Positions 9,780 to 22,072 of a stretch of DNA of 64,000 nt are shown here, one piece after another (the first letter of the stretch is position 1; the number at the start of each line of letters is the position of its first letter). Origin of the DNA: Impatiens glandulifera. Lineage: Eukaryota; Streptophyta; Magnoliopsida; Ericales; Balsaminaceae. The stretch covers positions 124,001 to 188,000 of the forward strand of contig NW_025919557.1 of assembly GCF_907164915.1 (NCBI RefSeq). Reading direction: 5' to 3'. Both the position numbers and the translations under genes were made by a program. The notes under the pieces were generated by a model, which was given only the letters and a program-made list of their open reading frames with translations, searched no databases and had not been told where the DNA came from.

Positions 9780-10712
9780 AAGTTTATAATTATCATGTGA
9801 AGCAATTTGTTGAAGACACAAGCTCTTGTATCCTCTGACAAGCTAATCTCTGACATAGACGCGCTCTCTATTTATGTGGAATCATTAGCCCCCAATAAAA
9901 ATTCCAAGGTCACTCAATAAGCCGCGTTTTTGTTGAGAACGAATGTGGAATAACTTTTCTTGAATTGAACGGCACAGATTCTCCAAATCTTCCAAGCTAG
10001 TATCAGTGGGTTTCAACTATAAAAATGGAAAATAATCATTTTCGTATAAAGTGGGTTTAACATATAGATAGAGGGGGATAAGAACATGTTTATTAAGATA
10101 CCTCAAGCTCAAAATGATTCCCGAAACGTGATATTAGATGTTGAGGACTTCCAATGCACCTTAGCTGGCCACCAACCTTCAGATGTATCAAAGCAAGGAA
10201 TGTATGATGAAGTGTGAATTTTGCATGATGATAGAAAGTCACTAAACAATGAACACCCAGTAAATCCATCTATTAGATACCATTATTCTAATTCTGATGC
10301 ATAGAGCTAATAAGAAAAAGAAAAAATGTGTCAAATGGAATGGCCTTATAATTTTGAGTAAGTATAAACGTAAAAACCAAATGTCTAGTATAGGATTAGA
10401 AAACTATAGTTCAGAAAGAAGCCTACTATATGATCAATAAAACTACCAAGTTTATCCTCCTATACTGAATGTCTGAATTGGTCTATTTGACAGCCAAAAA
10501 CGAAGAAGTTGTTGTCTTAACATAAATAGAAGACAGTTAAATCACATGTAGATGGCTCATCAAGAATAACTATAGGAGGAACTCCAATCATAGCAATTGC
10601 AACAAACAATTTACATTTGTTTCAACCACTAAGGGAGAAAGAAGGCTTGTTGGCATGCTTCAACAAATCAAACTCAATTAATTTCTCTATAACCACCTTC
10701 CATATATAACTA
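9780..10712 (-). pseudogene. Captured ABCA-type transporter exons inside CACTA, copy A
   Basis: Three reverse-strand blocks match the C-terminal half of plant ABCA1. About 10,712-10,547 encodes the second nucleotide-binding domain: [19 protein letters not shown], then the end of the signature motif and the Walker B stretch [11 protein letters not shown]. 10,176-10,102 encodes [20 protein letters not shown]. 10,016 to about 9,780 encodes LEDLENLCRSIQEKLF and further C-terminal sequence. In this copy the second signature glycine codon is TGA and the donor after the Walker B exon is changed (ACATGT); copy B has GGA and ACAGGT. The exon that should link the first two blocks is not seen. This is an inactive fragment of a membrane ATPase gene, in the same direction as the kinesin exons. 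Confidence 0.82.
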
Positions 10713-11630
10713 TCATTATCATCCATCATGAAACTAATATAAATATTAATGATGGTTCATTAACAATAATACTAGGTGATCTTTGTCTGCAGGACAACTT
10801 ATCAATGAGACACACACTAATCTAGCATTTTCCCAAGTTACCTAATTAATGTGATTAATAATGAAACTTTGTTTCCTTTCTTGTTAGGTGCTAGAAAATG
10901 AAATAGCTTAACCCTTAACCAAAAGAAATTGAGTTAATAAGACTTTTCCCCTCTACAAACATTACAGAATGTTATATTTTCTGGTTTGACCCTATAATAT
11001 GTAACTTTACATGACACAATGTTACTTTATTTGGATTAAAGTAATAGTTATATTCTCAGTCACACAAATACATAGGTTTGAAGATAATCAACTAATAAAG
11101 AAATTATAAAGTTTAAAACCAATTATTGCTATGCAATTGGGGTTTGCAGATAATCAACTGATAAAAAGGTTATATAAAATTTTACATAATTGCATTCAAT
11201 AGTTTAATAGATGGTTCAAGCATTTCATCAAACACCTGGTAGGAAAGTTTTACCACGTGCTATCAGATAGTACTAAAACCTCAAGTAATCAATCAATCAT
11301 TCTAAAATGGCTACTACAATATCAAATCTAGTCAATGATGATTAAATGACTTAAGACCATTCCAAAAGTATATCTTTAAGATAAAATCGTGAATTCATAT
11401 AGAGAGAAATAGATTAACTGACCTATTGTGAAACGGAACATGTGAAGTATATACGTCAATAGCGTTCCTGTTATAGTAGGCCTCAAGAGCTGTTATAGTC
11501 GGCGACTGCGATGGATGAGAATAAGAGATACAGACCAGCGGTAGTGCCTTCTAAAATCAGATGTTATCCTTAGTTGAGATTTGAGAATGAAAGAGAGGCA
11601 TAAATTCATTATAGTTCTTTAACTTTTAAC
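10713..11630. other. CACTA interior without recognised gene, copy A
   Basis: This stretch is mostly AT-rich. On the reverse strand at about 11,425-11,560 there is a run of roughly 40 open codons (it includes TITALEAYYNRNAIDVYTSH) ending at a plausible donor (CAATAG followed by GTCAGT). It may be a third captured exon; I do not recognise it. Confidence 0.4.
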
Positions 11631-13587
11631 ATTAGTAAAAGTTATTTTTAAAACCGTTACTGATACTATGTAGTAAAATAAAAGGTGAAGTCATATCAGT
11701 AACGGTTTTAAGAATAACTGTTACTAATACCGTTATTTCAGGAAAAAATGCTATTATTTGTAAAGGTTCTTTCATATACCCGTTACTGAACATTTTCATT
11801 AGTAACGGTGTTATATAGTCGTTACTGATATCTTCATAACAATAACGGTTTACTATAATCGTTACAGATAAAAATTATTAGTAAGGGCGTTATAGAACCG
11901 TTACTAAACTTCGTTACCAAAACTCTATTTTCTACTAGTGCTATAAAACAAAATTTTCAAGAATCATCTTTGTTAGGATCAGCACCAAAGAAAGATCCCT
12001 AAAACAATGCATGGAATCACGTTGATAAAATTTTATAAACATCATCAACATGTCACACCAACCTCGACACGCTACTAGTTATATCTTCATTATAAATTGG
12101 ACTAGATAACCTAGTGTTAAATGTAATACTCGAATCAAGGTTTTGAAAACTAGTTTGTTGTATTCAAATTCGATTCGAGAGGGGAACTCCATAAGAACTA
12201 AAATTTATACTCCAAATTATAATATTAAAATATATATTTTGATTTATTTTAAATAAATAAAATTAAAATAATTAACCTCATGGCCAAAAACCAATTAAAA
12301 CAATTAATTAGGCTAATTATTGTGATAATTAAAGCCTAATTAATTATGGGAAATGGTAAAAAAATAATAAAAATAAAATTATTTAAAATAAATGTCGTAC
12401 TCATTTATTTGAAAATTATTTTTGAAAAATTAAAGGACAAAAATAAATAATTTAGAATGAATTGTTCTATCTATTTCATTTAAAACAATTATTTATTTAA
12501 CCCTAAGAATATACAAAAAAAGGTAAAATATTTACTATATTTATTTTAATATTTTGTGTATTTAAAAAGATCAAATATAAAAAAAAAGGTGAAATAAAAA
12601 TCAATTTCAAACAAACCCTTGAGGTTTTAAAATTAAATTAATCTATAATCGGGTGTAGCCGAAAACAAAAGAGAAGATTAAAGTAGAAACCGCGTCCTGC
12701 GGATGAACGTTGAAATTACATTCAACGTGTTATAGCATTCTATGTAGCCCATTTTAGCGGAAATAGCACTCATGAGTCATTGTGAATCTAAGAACCAACT
12801 CATAACCTCAAAATCGAAGAAAAACAAAAACCCGCCATTAAAGCTATAAGCTTTGGGATTTTTCAATTTTTCTGTTTGAGGCATTAAAGTTTGAATCTGA
12901 ACATCGAGAAAGATTTCCTAAGGATCAAAGATTGTTCTCCAATCACCCTTTAATTCATATTTACAGTTTAAATTTGAATTTTTTATATTTCAAATTGCAT
13001 AAGCTTGTATGCTTACTATTTATGATGTTTTATGGTTCAAAATTAATTCCCTAGATGATTTAGAAACTACCTAGTTATGATAGAATCGATCAATCGATCT
13101 AAATAAGAAAACTCAAATTTGAATTTAAAAAATCAAAAAAACGAGTTTGTTGTTCTTGGATTAATTTTGTTGTATCACACCTCAGAAAAGCTTTACAATA
13201 TGATTGTAATGATGTTAGGCAATTGTTTGAATCATGTTTGATCCATCAATTTTTTCATAATAAATTGAAATTTTTGAGTTCTTTAATTGGTCTAAACGAA
13301 CTGACAATGTTCTTATTTTAGTACCAATAAAGTATATGTAGTATAAGGAAGCTATTTGATAGCTTCTTATACTTCAAAACAACTTTAAAATCAAAAATCT
13401 GATTATTGATCACAAACTGTTTTTAACAAATTAATTATCATCTAGATCGATTAATAGCTTGAGATGGTAATCAACATGTTCCTATGAGCTTTGTGAAGCT
13501 ACCCAATCTCTTAGATCAAAGAATCAGAGCTAAAAATGAATTTAAAAACATGCATTTTTGTGTTCTTGAGAACAAAGTCTTGTTAGC

Positions 13588-14240
13588 ATAGGTTCGAGAG
13601 GTTCAACAAGGGATCTTTAGTCCGGACCGAAACCTAAGACCGATGTTCTTGAGTTAGGACCGAGAGGTCTAACCGATGTTCTCGAATTAGGACCGAGAAA
13701 TCTGACCGATGTTCTTGAGCTAGGACCGAGAAATCCGGGTGGGGATTTTCACCTAGGACAAAGAGGTCCTATCGTGGGACCGAGAATCCCAAATCCTAAG
13801 ACCGAGAGGTCCGACTGTGGGACCAAGAATCCCTAACCCTAGGACCGAGAGGTTCGACTTTGGGACCAAGAATCCTAAACCCTAGGACCGAGATATTCGA
13901 CATTGGGACTGAGAATCTCATGCTTAGGACAAAGAGCTCCCAAACATAGGACCGAAGGACTTAGCCTAGATATAGCCTATGACCGATAGGTTTATACATC
14001 TCAACCGAGAAACTTATATCTAGGCAAACCTAGGGTCGATGGGTTTATACACCTAGACTGGTAAGATCAGTACATGTTCAAGAGTCCATAGCACCTCAAC
14101 CAAGGGACTTTACTCCTTAGACCGAAGATCCCGAGCCTCAACCGAAAGGCTCCTCGACCTTAACTGAAGGTCTATTGACCTCGACCATTAAAAATGAACC
14201 CCCAACTTAGGACTCCGATCCTAAGACATGTTTTGTTCCA
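13588..14240 (+). repeat. Second hairpin array, inside the LTR, copy A
   Basis: Modules of about 30 bp contain ACCGAGA-like words within short inverted repeats. Checked: TAGGAC-aaagag-GTCCTA (13754-13771), GAGCCT-caaccgaa-AGGCTC (14133-14152) and GACCTT-aactg-AAGGTC (14156-14172). Loops tend to contain ACCGA or AAGAG while stems differ, the same design as the array at 4.84-7.86 kb but with unrelated sequence. Confidence 0.75.
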
Positions 14241-14477
14241 TTTTTCAATATACAAAATTATTTTTATAAATTTTGCACTCCAAATCATTTGGCACTCTAA
14301 AATATTTTTTGGATATTTTCATAAAATAAATTAGACAAAGGATTGTTTTGTGTTTATTTCTCAATCTTGATGCCTTTAAAAATGACTAATATTTTTCAGG
14401 TATATCCTATTTAGTTATCATCCGCAATAGGTACCCGCATTTAAATATTGGTGTTTCAATATTTTAAATAACGATAA

Positions 14478-14625
14478 CCCACCAAGGTAGCCTAGTGGTA
14501 AGAGTTGGATTAAGATACTAAAAGAACATGAGTTCGATTCCATCTGGAAGCGTTTTGAGTTTAAGTGGGGGCGATGTTTGTAAGGTATCATGTCGGTTCT
14601 CCTACATAAATAAAAATAAAATAAA
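14478..14625 (+). mobile_element. tRNA-derived SINE, copy A
   Basis: An A box TAGCCTAGTGG (14488-14498) and a B box AGTTCGATTCC (14531-14541) are spaced as in polymerase III internal promoters. They are followed by a non-tRNA tail ending in an A-rich stretch. No cloverleaf can be closed, so it is not a tRNA gene. The same insertion is at about 54,185-54,325. Confidence 0.75.
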
Positions 14626-15208
14626 TTTTAGATATCGATAAAACCTAGAAGCATGACTATGAACGAAAGAATAATTGGTTAAAACTTAAACGTTATTCAA
14701 CCAATTTTCAAATGTTAACTTTATAAGTAGAGGCGTTTTTAAAACGGGTACAAAGGATGAAGTGCGAAAGCCTTTCACCAGTATCACCGAACTACGAACT
14801 AGCCTTTCACTAGTAAAAACTTTAGTCAATATATTTGTATACGTTTGTCAACTTTTATTGATTTTTAAAAATAAAATTGGTGAATTTATTTTAAAATAAA
14901 TAATCTTTTAAATTAATTATGTTTAATTAATTTAAACTAAATGATTTTCTAAAAAATTAAACTGTGATTTGATTATCTTAATCCTTGGATTATTTAAAAT
15001 TTAACTACGATATTAATTAATTTTAAATAATTTTAAAAATTGTCAGGAATTAGTTACATATTTTACAATAATATTTAAAAGAAAATTTTTAACACGTAAA
15101 TCGATATTGAATTCTCGAATCTCAAGATTTTCACAAGAACCTACACAAGAGGTTTTTCCGGGGATACACACCAAAATTAATTTAAAATTATGATTGCAGG
15201 GTGTTATG

Positions 15209-15597
15209 TTAATTCTATTTAAATCAAACAAAATATATATTGAACATTTTAAAAAATTATAAATATATATTAGAAAATAATAGTTAGTCTTCTATCTTAT
15301 TATTTATTATACTAATATATTTGATTTATATAATAATTTGATATATAATTATAAATTTAATAATAAATATTAATAATAAATTTGTAAACATTTATATATA
15401 AATGTTTATATATAAATACTGCAATTATAAGTTTTGAGCACTAAGTTTGATTTATATAAAATGTTGCTAATAGTAAGGTTTATTTTTAACGGCGGCATTA
15501 TAAATGTTTTAGCCATAATTGCGGTTTTATATAATGTGATAAAATTGACGGTTATCTGTTATTAATAAAATTTTAATTACGAATTTATATATCACGG
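15209..15597. other. AT-rich flank, copy A
   Basis: Nothing coding is visible. Short A/T repeats dominate, including a repeated tttatatataaatg motif near 15,390-15,415. The stretch is shared with copy B, where a 22-base piece (acggcggcattataaatg region, near 15,489) is absent. Confidence 0.6.
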
Positions 15598-18500
15598 TAT
15601 ACTTGAATAGATTAATTGCGATTTTTATAAATCATCATTAATAGTGAGCTTTTTTATTCCAATTTTAAATATTGTCGCTATATTTTAACAACAATAACAT
15701 TTTTTTATTGATGAAAGAAAAAACATTAATCAAACCAAATATGATTAGTCTCTTTCATCCATCTTATAATTCGCCAATATAATAATTGTAATTTGATTTC
15801 AGTTTTTTCAGTTTTTTTTACTATTCCATTCAATTATGATGAACTTAATTTACAAAATATTTTTTAAGTCTTCCATTAATATTCAAATAATAAAGACATA
15901 TGAATTTAATTATAATCGAAACAAAACTCATTAAAATAAATTAAATATAATTTTTCAAAACTTCTCACAAGATCTTCTTAGTTGAATAGTAACATTTGGC
16001 CTCCAATTCACCTTTGTGTCTTGAAAGTTTGTACATAATCATTCATTGAAATTAATTATTATTAGTGCAATTTAAAATATCATCTAAAAAATAAAAGAAG
16101 GATTATAGAATCAACTATTTCACCAGATTCAATCTTTTGATTTAACCCAATAATCTCTATTATAAAAAAAATTGTCAAAATTTTGTAATGGTTTAGAAGA
16201 AAGTAAAAAGAACGGAGAACAATATTTTGTGATCCAATACAAACCTTCACCTGCTAAGATCCAATATTAAGCAACATCATTGGAAAGAGTTGAAAGCCTA
16301 CCAACCCATAAATAAAGGTTTGACATTAGTTTTAGTAACTTTATAATTTTTTTGAGTTGATTCAGCCATTTTAAACATTTCCAAGAAATTCCGTTCATTG
16401 ATTGAAACCCAATTTCATGTTATGTCCAGAGCCCTCCAAAAAATTATATGTATATATTTAATACTAAAATAAAAAAGTGGAAAAATAATATTTATATATA
16501 TTTATATATAATTGCATACCACATTTGTTTGAAGACTTTATTCCATCTGAGATAGGACCCTCTGTTAAACAACCAGGTTTGTCTGCTACCAAATAGATCT
16601 CTCTTTTATTTATCTCTTTACATGTGGTTAAAACCTATATTCGTTGTTATATTTATAGGAAAACTCATGGGTTGGAGAAGTAATGTGAAAAAGAAGGATA
16701 GATAGTTATGATCTTTTTCATCTTTGATTATTCACATCAGAATTTTGTTTGGTGATCTGATTATATCTTCATAAGGAAGGAAAAAATCTTGTTCACAACC
16801 TTTAATGGTTCTATAATTTGATTTTTATTAAACTATAATTTTCAAACTTATATTGGACTATAATTTTCAGTTTGATATATATATTACATGCTAGTTAATC
16901 ATTTAGTAAAGGTGAGATTGTTTAACACTTTAACTAGTTTATTTCTGGAGACACTCATTTTTCACACCTAATTTTATAATTTATGCTTTACATAAATCTG
17001 AGTCTATAAAATTTTCTCGAATTCATTCACGGACTCATTGAAAATAATTGATTTTGGATTCTTAATAAAGTTAAGGTAGTCTATACTTGAATAGATTAAT
17101 TGCGATTTTTATAAATCATCATTAATAGTGAGCTTTTTTATTCCAATTTTAAATATTGTCGCTATATTTTAACAACAATAACATTTTTTTATTGATGAAA
17201 GAAAAAACATTAATCAAACCAAATATGATTAGTCTCTTTCATCCATCTTATAATTCGCCAATATAATAATTGTAATTTGATTTCAGTTTTTTCAGTTTTT
17301 TTTACTATTCCATTCAATTATGATGAACTTAATTTACAAAATATTTTTTAAGTCTTCCATTAATATTCAAATAATAAAGACATATGAATTTAATTATAAT
17401 CGAAACAAAACTCATTAAAATAAATTAAATATAATTTTTCAAAACTTCTCACAAGATCTTCTTAGTTGAATAGTAACATTTGGCCTCCAATTCACCTTTG
17501 TGTCTTGAAAGTTTGTACATAATCATTCATTGAAATTAATTATTATTAGTGCAATTTAAAATATCATCTAAAAAATAAAAGAAGGATTATAGAATCAACT
17601 ATTTCACCAGATTCAATCTTTTGATTTAACCCAATAATCTCTATTATAAAAAAAATTGTCAAAATTTTGTAATGGTTTAGAAGAAAGTAAAAAGAACGGA
17701 GAACAATATTTTGTGATCCAATACAAACCTTCACCTGCTAAGATCCAATATTAAGCAACATCATTGGAAAGAGTTGAAAGCCTACCAACCCATAAATAAA
17801 GGTTTGACATTAGTTTTAGTAACTTTATAATTTTTTTGAGTTGATTCAGCCATTTTAAACATTTCCAAGAAATTCCGTTCATTGATTGAAACTCATTTTC
17901 ATGTTATGTCCGGAGCCCTCCAAAAAATTATATGTATATATTTAATACTAAAATAAAAAAGTGGAAAAATGATATTTATATATATTTATATATAATTGCA
18001 TACCACATTTGTTTGAAGACAATATTCCATCCGAGATAGGACCCTCTATTAAACAACCAGGTTTGTCTGCTACCAAATAGATCTCTCTTTTATTTATCTC
18101 TTTACATGTGGTTAAAACCTATATTCGTTGTTATATTTATAGGAAAACTCATGGGTTGGAGAAGTAATGTGAAAAAGAAGGATAGATAGTTATGATCTTT
18201 TTCATCTTTGATTATTCACATCAGAATTTTGTTTGGTGATCTGATTATATCTTCATAAGGAAGGAAAAAATCTTGTTCACAACCTTTAATGGTTCTATAA
18301 TTTGATTTTTATTAAACTATAATTTTCAAACTTATATTGGACTATAATTTTCAGTTTGATATATATATTACATGCTAGTTAATCATTTAGTAAAGGTGAG
18401 ATTGTTTAACACTTTAACTAGTTTATTTCTGGAGACACTCATTTTTCACACCTAATTTTATAATTTATGCTTTACATAAATCTGAGTCTATAAAATTTTC

Positions 18501-20048
18501 TCGAATTCATTCACGGACTCATTGAAAATAATTGATTTTGGATTCTTAATAAAGTTAAGGTAGTCTATACTTGAATAGATTAATTGCGATTTTTATAAAT
18601 CATCATTAATAGTGAGCTTTTTTATTCCAATTTTAAATATTGTCGCTATATTTTAACAACAATAACATTTTTTTATTGATGAAAGAAAAAACATTAATCA
18701 AACCAAATATGATTAGTCTCTTTCATCCATCTTATAATTCGCCAATATAATAATTGTAATTTGATTTCAGTTTTTTCAGTTTTTTTTACTATTCCATTCA
18801 ATTATGATGAACTTAATTTACAAAATATTTTTTAAGTCTTCCATTAATATTCAAATAATAAAGACATATGAATTTAATTATAATCGAAACAAAACTCATT
18901 AAAATAAATTAAATATAATTTTTCAAAACTTCTCACAAGATCTTCTTAGTTGAATAGTAACATTTGGCCTCCAATTCACCTTTGTGTCTTGAAAGTTTGT
19001 ACATAATCATTCATTGAAATTAATTATTATTAGTGCAATTTAAAATATCATCTAAAAAATAAAAGAAGGATTATAGAATCAACTATTTCACCAGATTCAA
19101 TCTTTTGATTTAACCCAATAATCTCTATTATAAAAAAAATTGTCAAAATTTTGTAATGGTTTAGAAGAAAGTAAAAAGAACGGAGAACAATATTTTGTGA
19201 TCCAATACAAACCTTCACCTGCTAAGATCCAATATTAAGCAACATCATTGGAAAGAGTTGAAAGCCTACCAACCCATAAATAAAGGTTTGACATTAGTTT
19301 TAGTAACTTTATAATTTTTTTGAGTTGATTCAGCCATTTTAAACATTTCCAAGAAATTCCGTTCATTGATTGAAACCCAATTTCATGTTATGTCCAGAGC
19401 CCTCCAAAAAATTATATGTATATATTTAATACTAAAATAAAAAAGTGGAAAAATAATATTTATATATATTTATATATAATTGCATACCACATTTGTTTGA
19501 AGACTTTATTCCATCTGAGATAGGACCCTCTGTTAAACAACCAGGTTTGTCTGCTACCAAATAGATCTCTCTTTTATTTATCTCTTTACATGTGGTTAAA
19601 ACCTATATTCGTTGTTATATTTATAGGAAAACTCATGGGTTGGAGAAGTAATGTGAAAAAGAAGGATAGATAGTTATGATCTTTTTCATCTTTGATTATT
19701 CACATCAGAATTTTGTTTGGTGATCTGATTATATCTTCATAAGGAAGGAAAAAATCTTGTTCACAACCTTTAATGGTTCTATAATTTGATTTTTATTAAA
19801 CTATAATTTTCAAACTTATATTGGACTATAATTTTCAGTTTGATATATATATTACATGCTAGTTAATCATTTAGTAAAGGTGAGATTGTTTAACACTTTA
19901 ACTAGTTTATTTCTGGAGACACTCATTTTTCACACCTAATTTTATAATTTATGCTTTACATAAATCTGAGTCTATAAAATTTTCTCGAATTCATTCACGG
20001 ACTCATTGAAAATAATTGATTTTGGATTCTTAATAAAGTTAAGGTAGT
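15598..20048 (+). repeat. Three-fold tandem repeat of a 1,484-bp unit
   Basis: The word ACTTGAATAGATTAATTGCG starts at 15,601, 17,085 and 18,569, exactly 1,484 bp apart each time, and the third unit ends at about 20,048 (aaggtagt). Units 1 and 3 agree at every difference I checked, while unit 2 carries private changes near 17,893, 17,912, 17,970 and 18,021-18,050. The unit is AT-rich with no convincing ORF. Copy B has only one, partial, unit (about 55,297-56,628) that lacks the last 135 bases or so. The expansion is therefore specific to copy A and recent, or an assembly artefact. Confidence 0.92.
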
Positions 20049-22072
20049 AATTTGTCTATGTTACAACACTTATAGAAGTTATTATACTTAGAATATTCAA
20101 GGTTTTATTTCATTAATTACCTTAGGTATTTATAAAAAAAAATTAAAAAAAATATTTTACAAAATATATATTAGCGTTTTTATAAAATTTCGTTAGTTAT
20201 ATTTTGTTTGTTAGATTAGTTAGATTAAACTTTGAAATTTGATTTCTTGAATAAGTTAGTTAGCATTTTATATATTTAATTAGAATTGTTCATTATAAAT
20301 AGGAATAATTAAAAATAAAATTGTTTATTTGTGTTTTTAACAAAATATTTTTTTTGTAGGATGAAGGGGTGTGTAAAGGGGATAACGTGCAAAAATAAAA
20401 AGATAACGGTGTAAACACAATAATGAGAAGCATCCTAGGTCAAAGAAGGAAAAAAGAGATTGCTAAAATAAAGGAAGAAGTTGTCAAAGGAAGAATTATT
20501 CAGCCGTGTGTTGAAGAGAAGCATGAAGGCTTGATCATTTTTTAATTAAAATTTAAAATCACCAAGTATTACATCATTTATTAAATAAAGCTTAAATCTC
20601 ATTGGATGAAAACTTGATATTTATTGACATGTTAAGTGGAGATTGTTCCATTATTTTAAATATTTGTAAATGTTTAAAATAGTTTTTTCAAACGGTCAAG
20701 TGTGTTAAATGGGCCTTTGGGCCCTAGGGTTTCATAGCTTTGCTTATAAATATCCTTCTTAATACCCTAGCAAAGGCTTCTTGAACGCTCGACCTTGACC
20801 TTCACCTTTCTCTATCTTTTCACATTGCACTCTTTTCACATTGCACGTGACATTTTCAAGAGCCAAAATTTTAATATTAAAGTGCCCTTAGGATGCCCCT
20901 TTTGAAGAAAAAGAGTTCATCCACTTGAGTCAAGAAAGCAACCATCTTTGTAAGCTTCTTGACTCTACTTAGTTTTTGTCTTTAATAAGATTGCTTTTGG
21001 TCTTTCTATTATATATCTTTAATAAGATTGCTTTTGGCCTTTTTATTATATAATATGATTGTATGTATGATTATTAGTTAGGTCTTTAACTTTATGTATG
21101 TTTTATGTAAACTTTAAACCTAAATAAAATATAACTAAAAAAAGAAAGTTAAAAAAAAAAAAATGTTTTTTTTGTATAAACTTTAAGGGCTTTTGAATTT
21201 GAATAACCTTAAGTAAAAAAAAATTCATTGTATAGTTTTTGTAATTATTATTATATTATTATTATTTGAATAATTAGATCTAATATGTTAAACTTTCTAA
21301 GTAAAAAAAAATAATGAAAAAAAATAACTTTCTTTGTACAGTTTTATTATTATTATATTATTATTATTTGAATAATTAGATATGTTGAATTATATATTAA
21401 TAAACTTCTATAAAACATTAGAGCCATTTGAATTTGAGAATTTGAAGAGCCCTAAGTAAAAAAAATAAAAATAAAAACAATTTGTTTTCTTTTGTACAGT
21501 TTTGTTTTATTTTATTTTATTTATTTATTTATTTAATATTATTATTTTTATTATTATTATTTATTTATTTTTTTTATTTTTTATTTTTATTTTTATTTTT
21601 TATTTTCATGCAAACCCTTTAATGCTTAAAATGGAAAAGTTCTAAAATGTAAAGCGTAAAAATGTTTTAAAAAAGACCAAAATTAATTAGTAGAGACCTT
21701 AGGGGCGTTGTGGGACATAGTGTCTAAAAAACCCTTTCCCACGCGTAACCAAACGCCGAACTCACATCTCTTAAATTCCTAATTTTTAAAATTAGGTGGC
21801 GACTCTCTAGTCGTGAGGTTAATTATTAAAAAAAAAGTTAAAAAAAGGCCTATGACACACTTACCATTAAAAAAACTCCCAATCTCTCCCAGATTCGACG
21901 GGAAGGTAAGATATGGAGTTGTCTATAAAGCCTCGTTTTTTTTAAAACTTAAATATTTTCAACATTAAAAATAATTCCCCTCAACGTTTTCAAAAAATAA
22001 AATTTTTAAAGAGTGTCCCAGATTTTTTAAACTAATGATCAAAATTTTTTTTTAAAAAAAATCGATCACAAT
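20049..22072 (+). mobile_element. Probable solo LTR and adjoining remnant, present only in copy A
   Basis: A TATA box (TATAAATA, 20745-20752) follows a GGGCCCTAGGG word and precedes a pyrimidine-rich leader with a 15-base direct repeat (cttttcacattgcac). Near 21,792 the sequence ttaggtggcgactct resembles the junction of a 5' LTR with the tRNA-Arg-type primer-binding site reported in Tat/Ogre elements. This comes from memory and is unverified. A possible start is TGTTACAACAC at 20,059. Low-complexity T/A runs fill 21,130-21,610. No ORF of note. Confidence 0.45.

Larger units (their letters stand above)
7933..11940. mobile_element. Non-autonomous CACTA (En/Spm) transposon carrying gene fragments, copy A
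   Basis: The element begins CACTAGTAGAAAA at 7933 and ends TTTTCTACTAGTG at 11940, a perfect 13-bp terminal inverted repeat, flanked by the 3-bp duplication CTA (7930-7932 and 11941-11943). Length is 4,008 bp. Both ends carry many copies of the subterminal word GTAACGGTTTT in both orientations. No TNPA- or TNPD-like transposase is visible, so it would need a partner element. The interior holds reverse-strand exons of a kinesin and of an ABCA transporter. The element sits at the same site in copy B, so insertion predates the duplication. Confidence 0.92.
12051..15208 (+). mobile_element. LTR-like block of the gypsy element, copy A
   Basis: The block runs from TGTCACACC (12051) to GGGTGTTATG (about 15208), whose ends are roughly inverted copies, as in gypsy LTRs of the TGTNACACC...GGTGTNACA type. 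The end has lost the canonical CA, so the exact limits are uncertain. Copy B retains a TATA box in this block; here 383 bp around it are missing, with the junction at 12,779 on the 3-bp repeat CAC. It contains a hairpin array (13,588-14,240) and a SINE (about 14,478-14,625). The position after an integrase and long 3' region supports a 3' LTR. No polypurine tract is obvious before 12,051. Confidence 0.55.

Noticed and set aside
14478..14560. tRNA gene
   Set aside because: A and B boxes are present but the arms cannot be closed, and a SINE-type tail follows.
21885..21950. Protein kinase glycine-loop-like reading (YGVVYKA)
   Set aside because: Only about 20 codons are open, no further kinase motif follows and flanks are repeat sequence, so it is probably chance.
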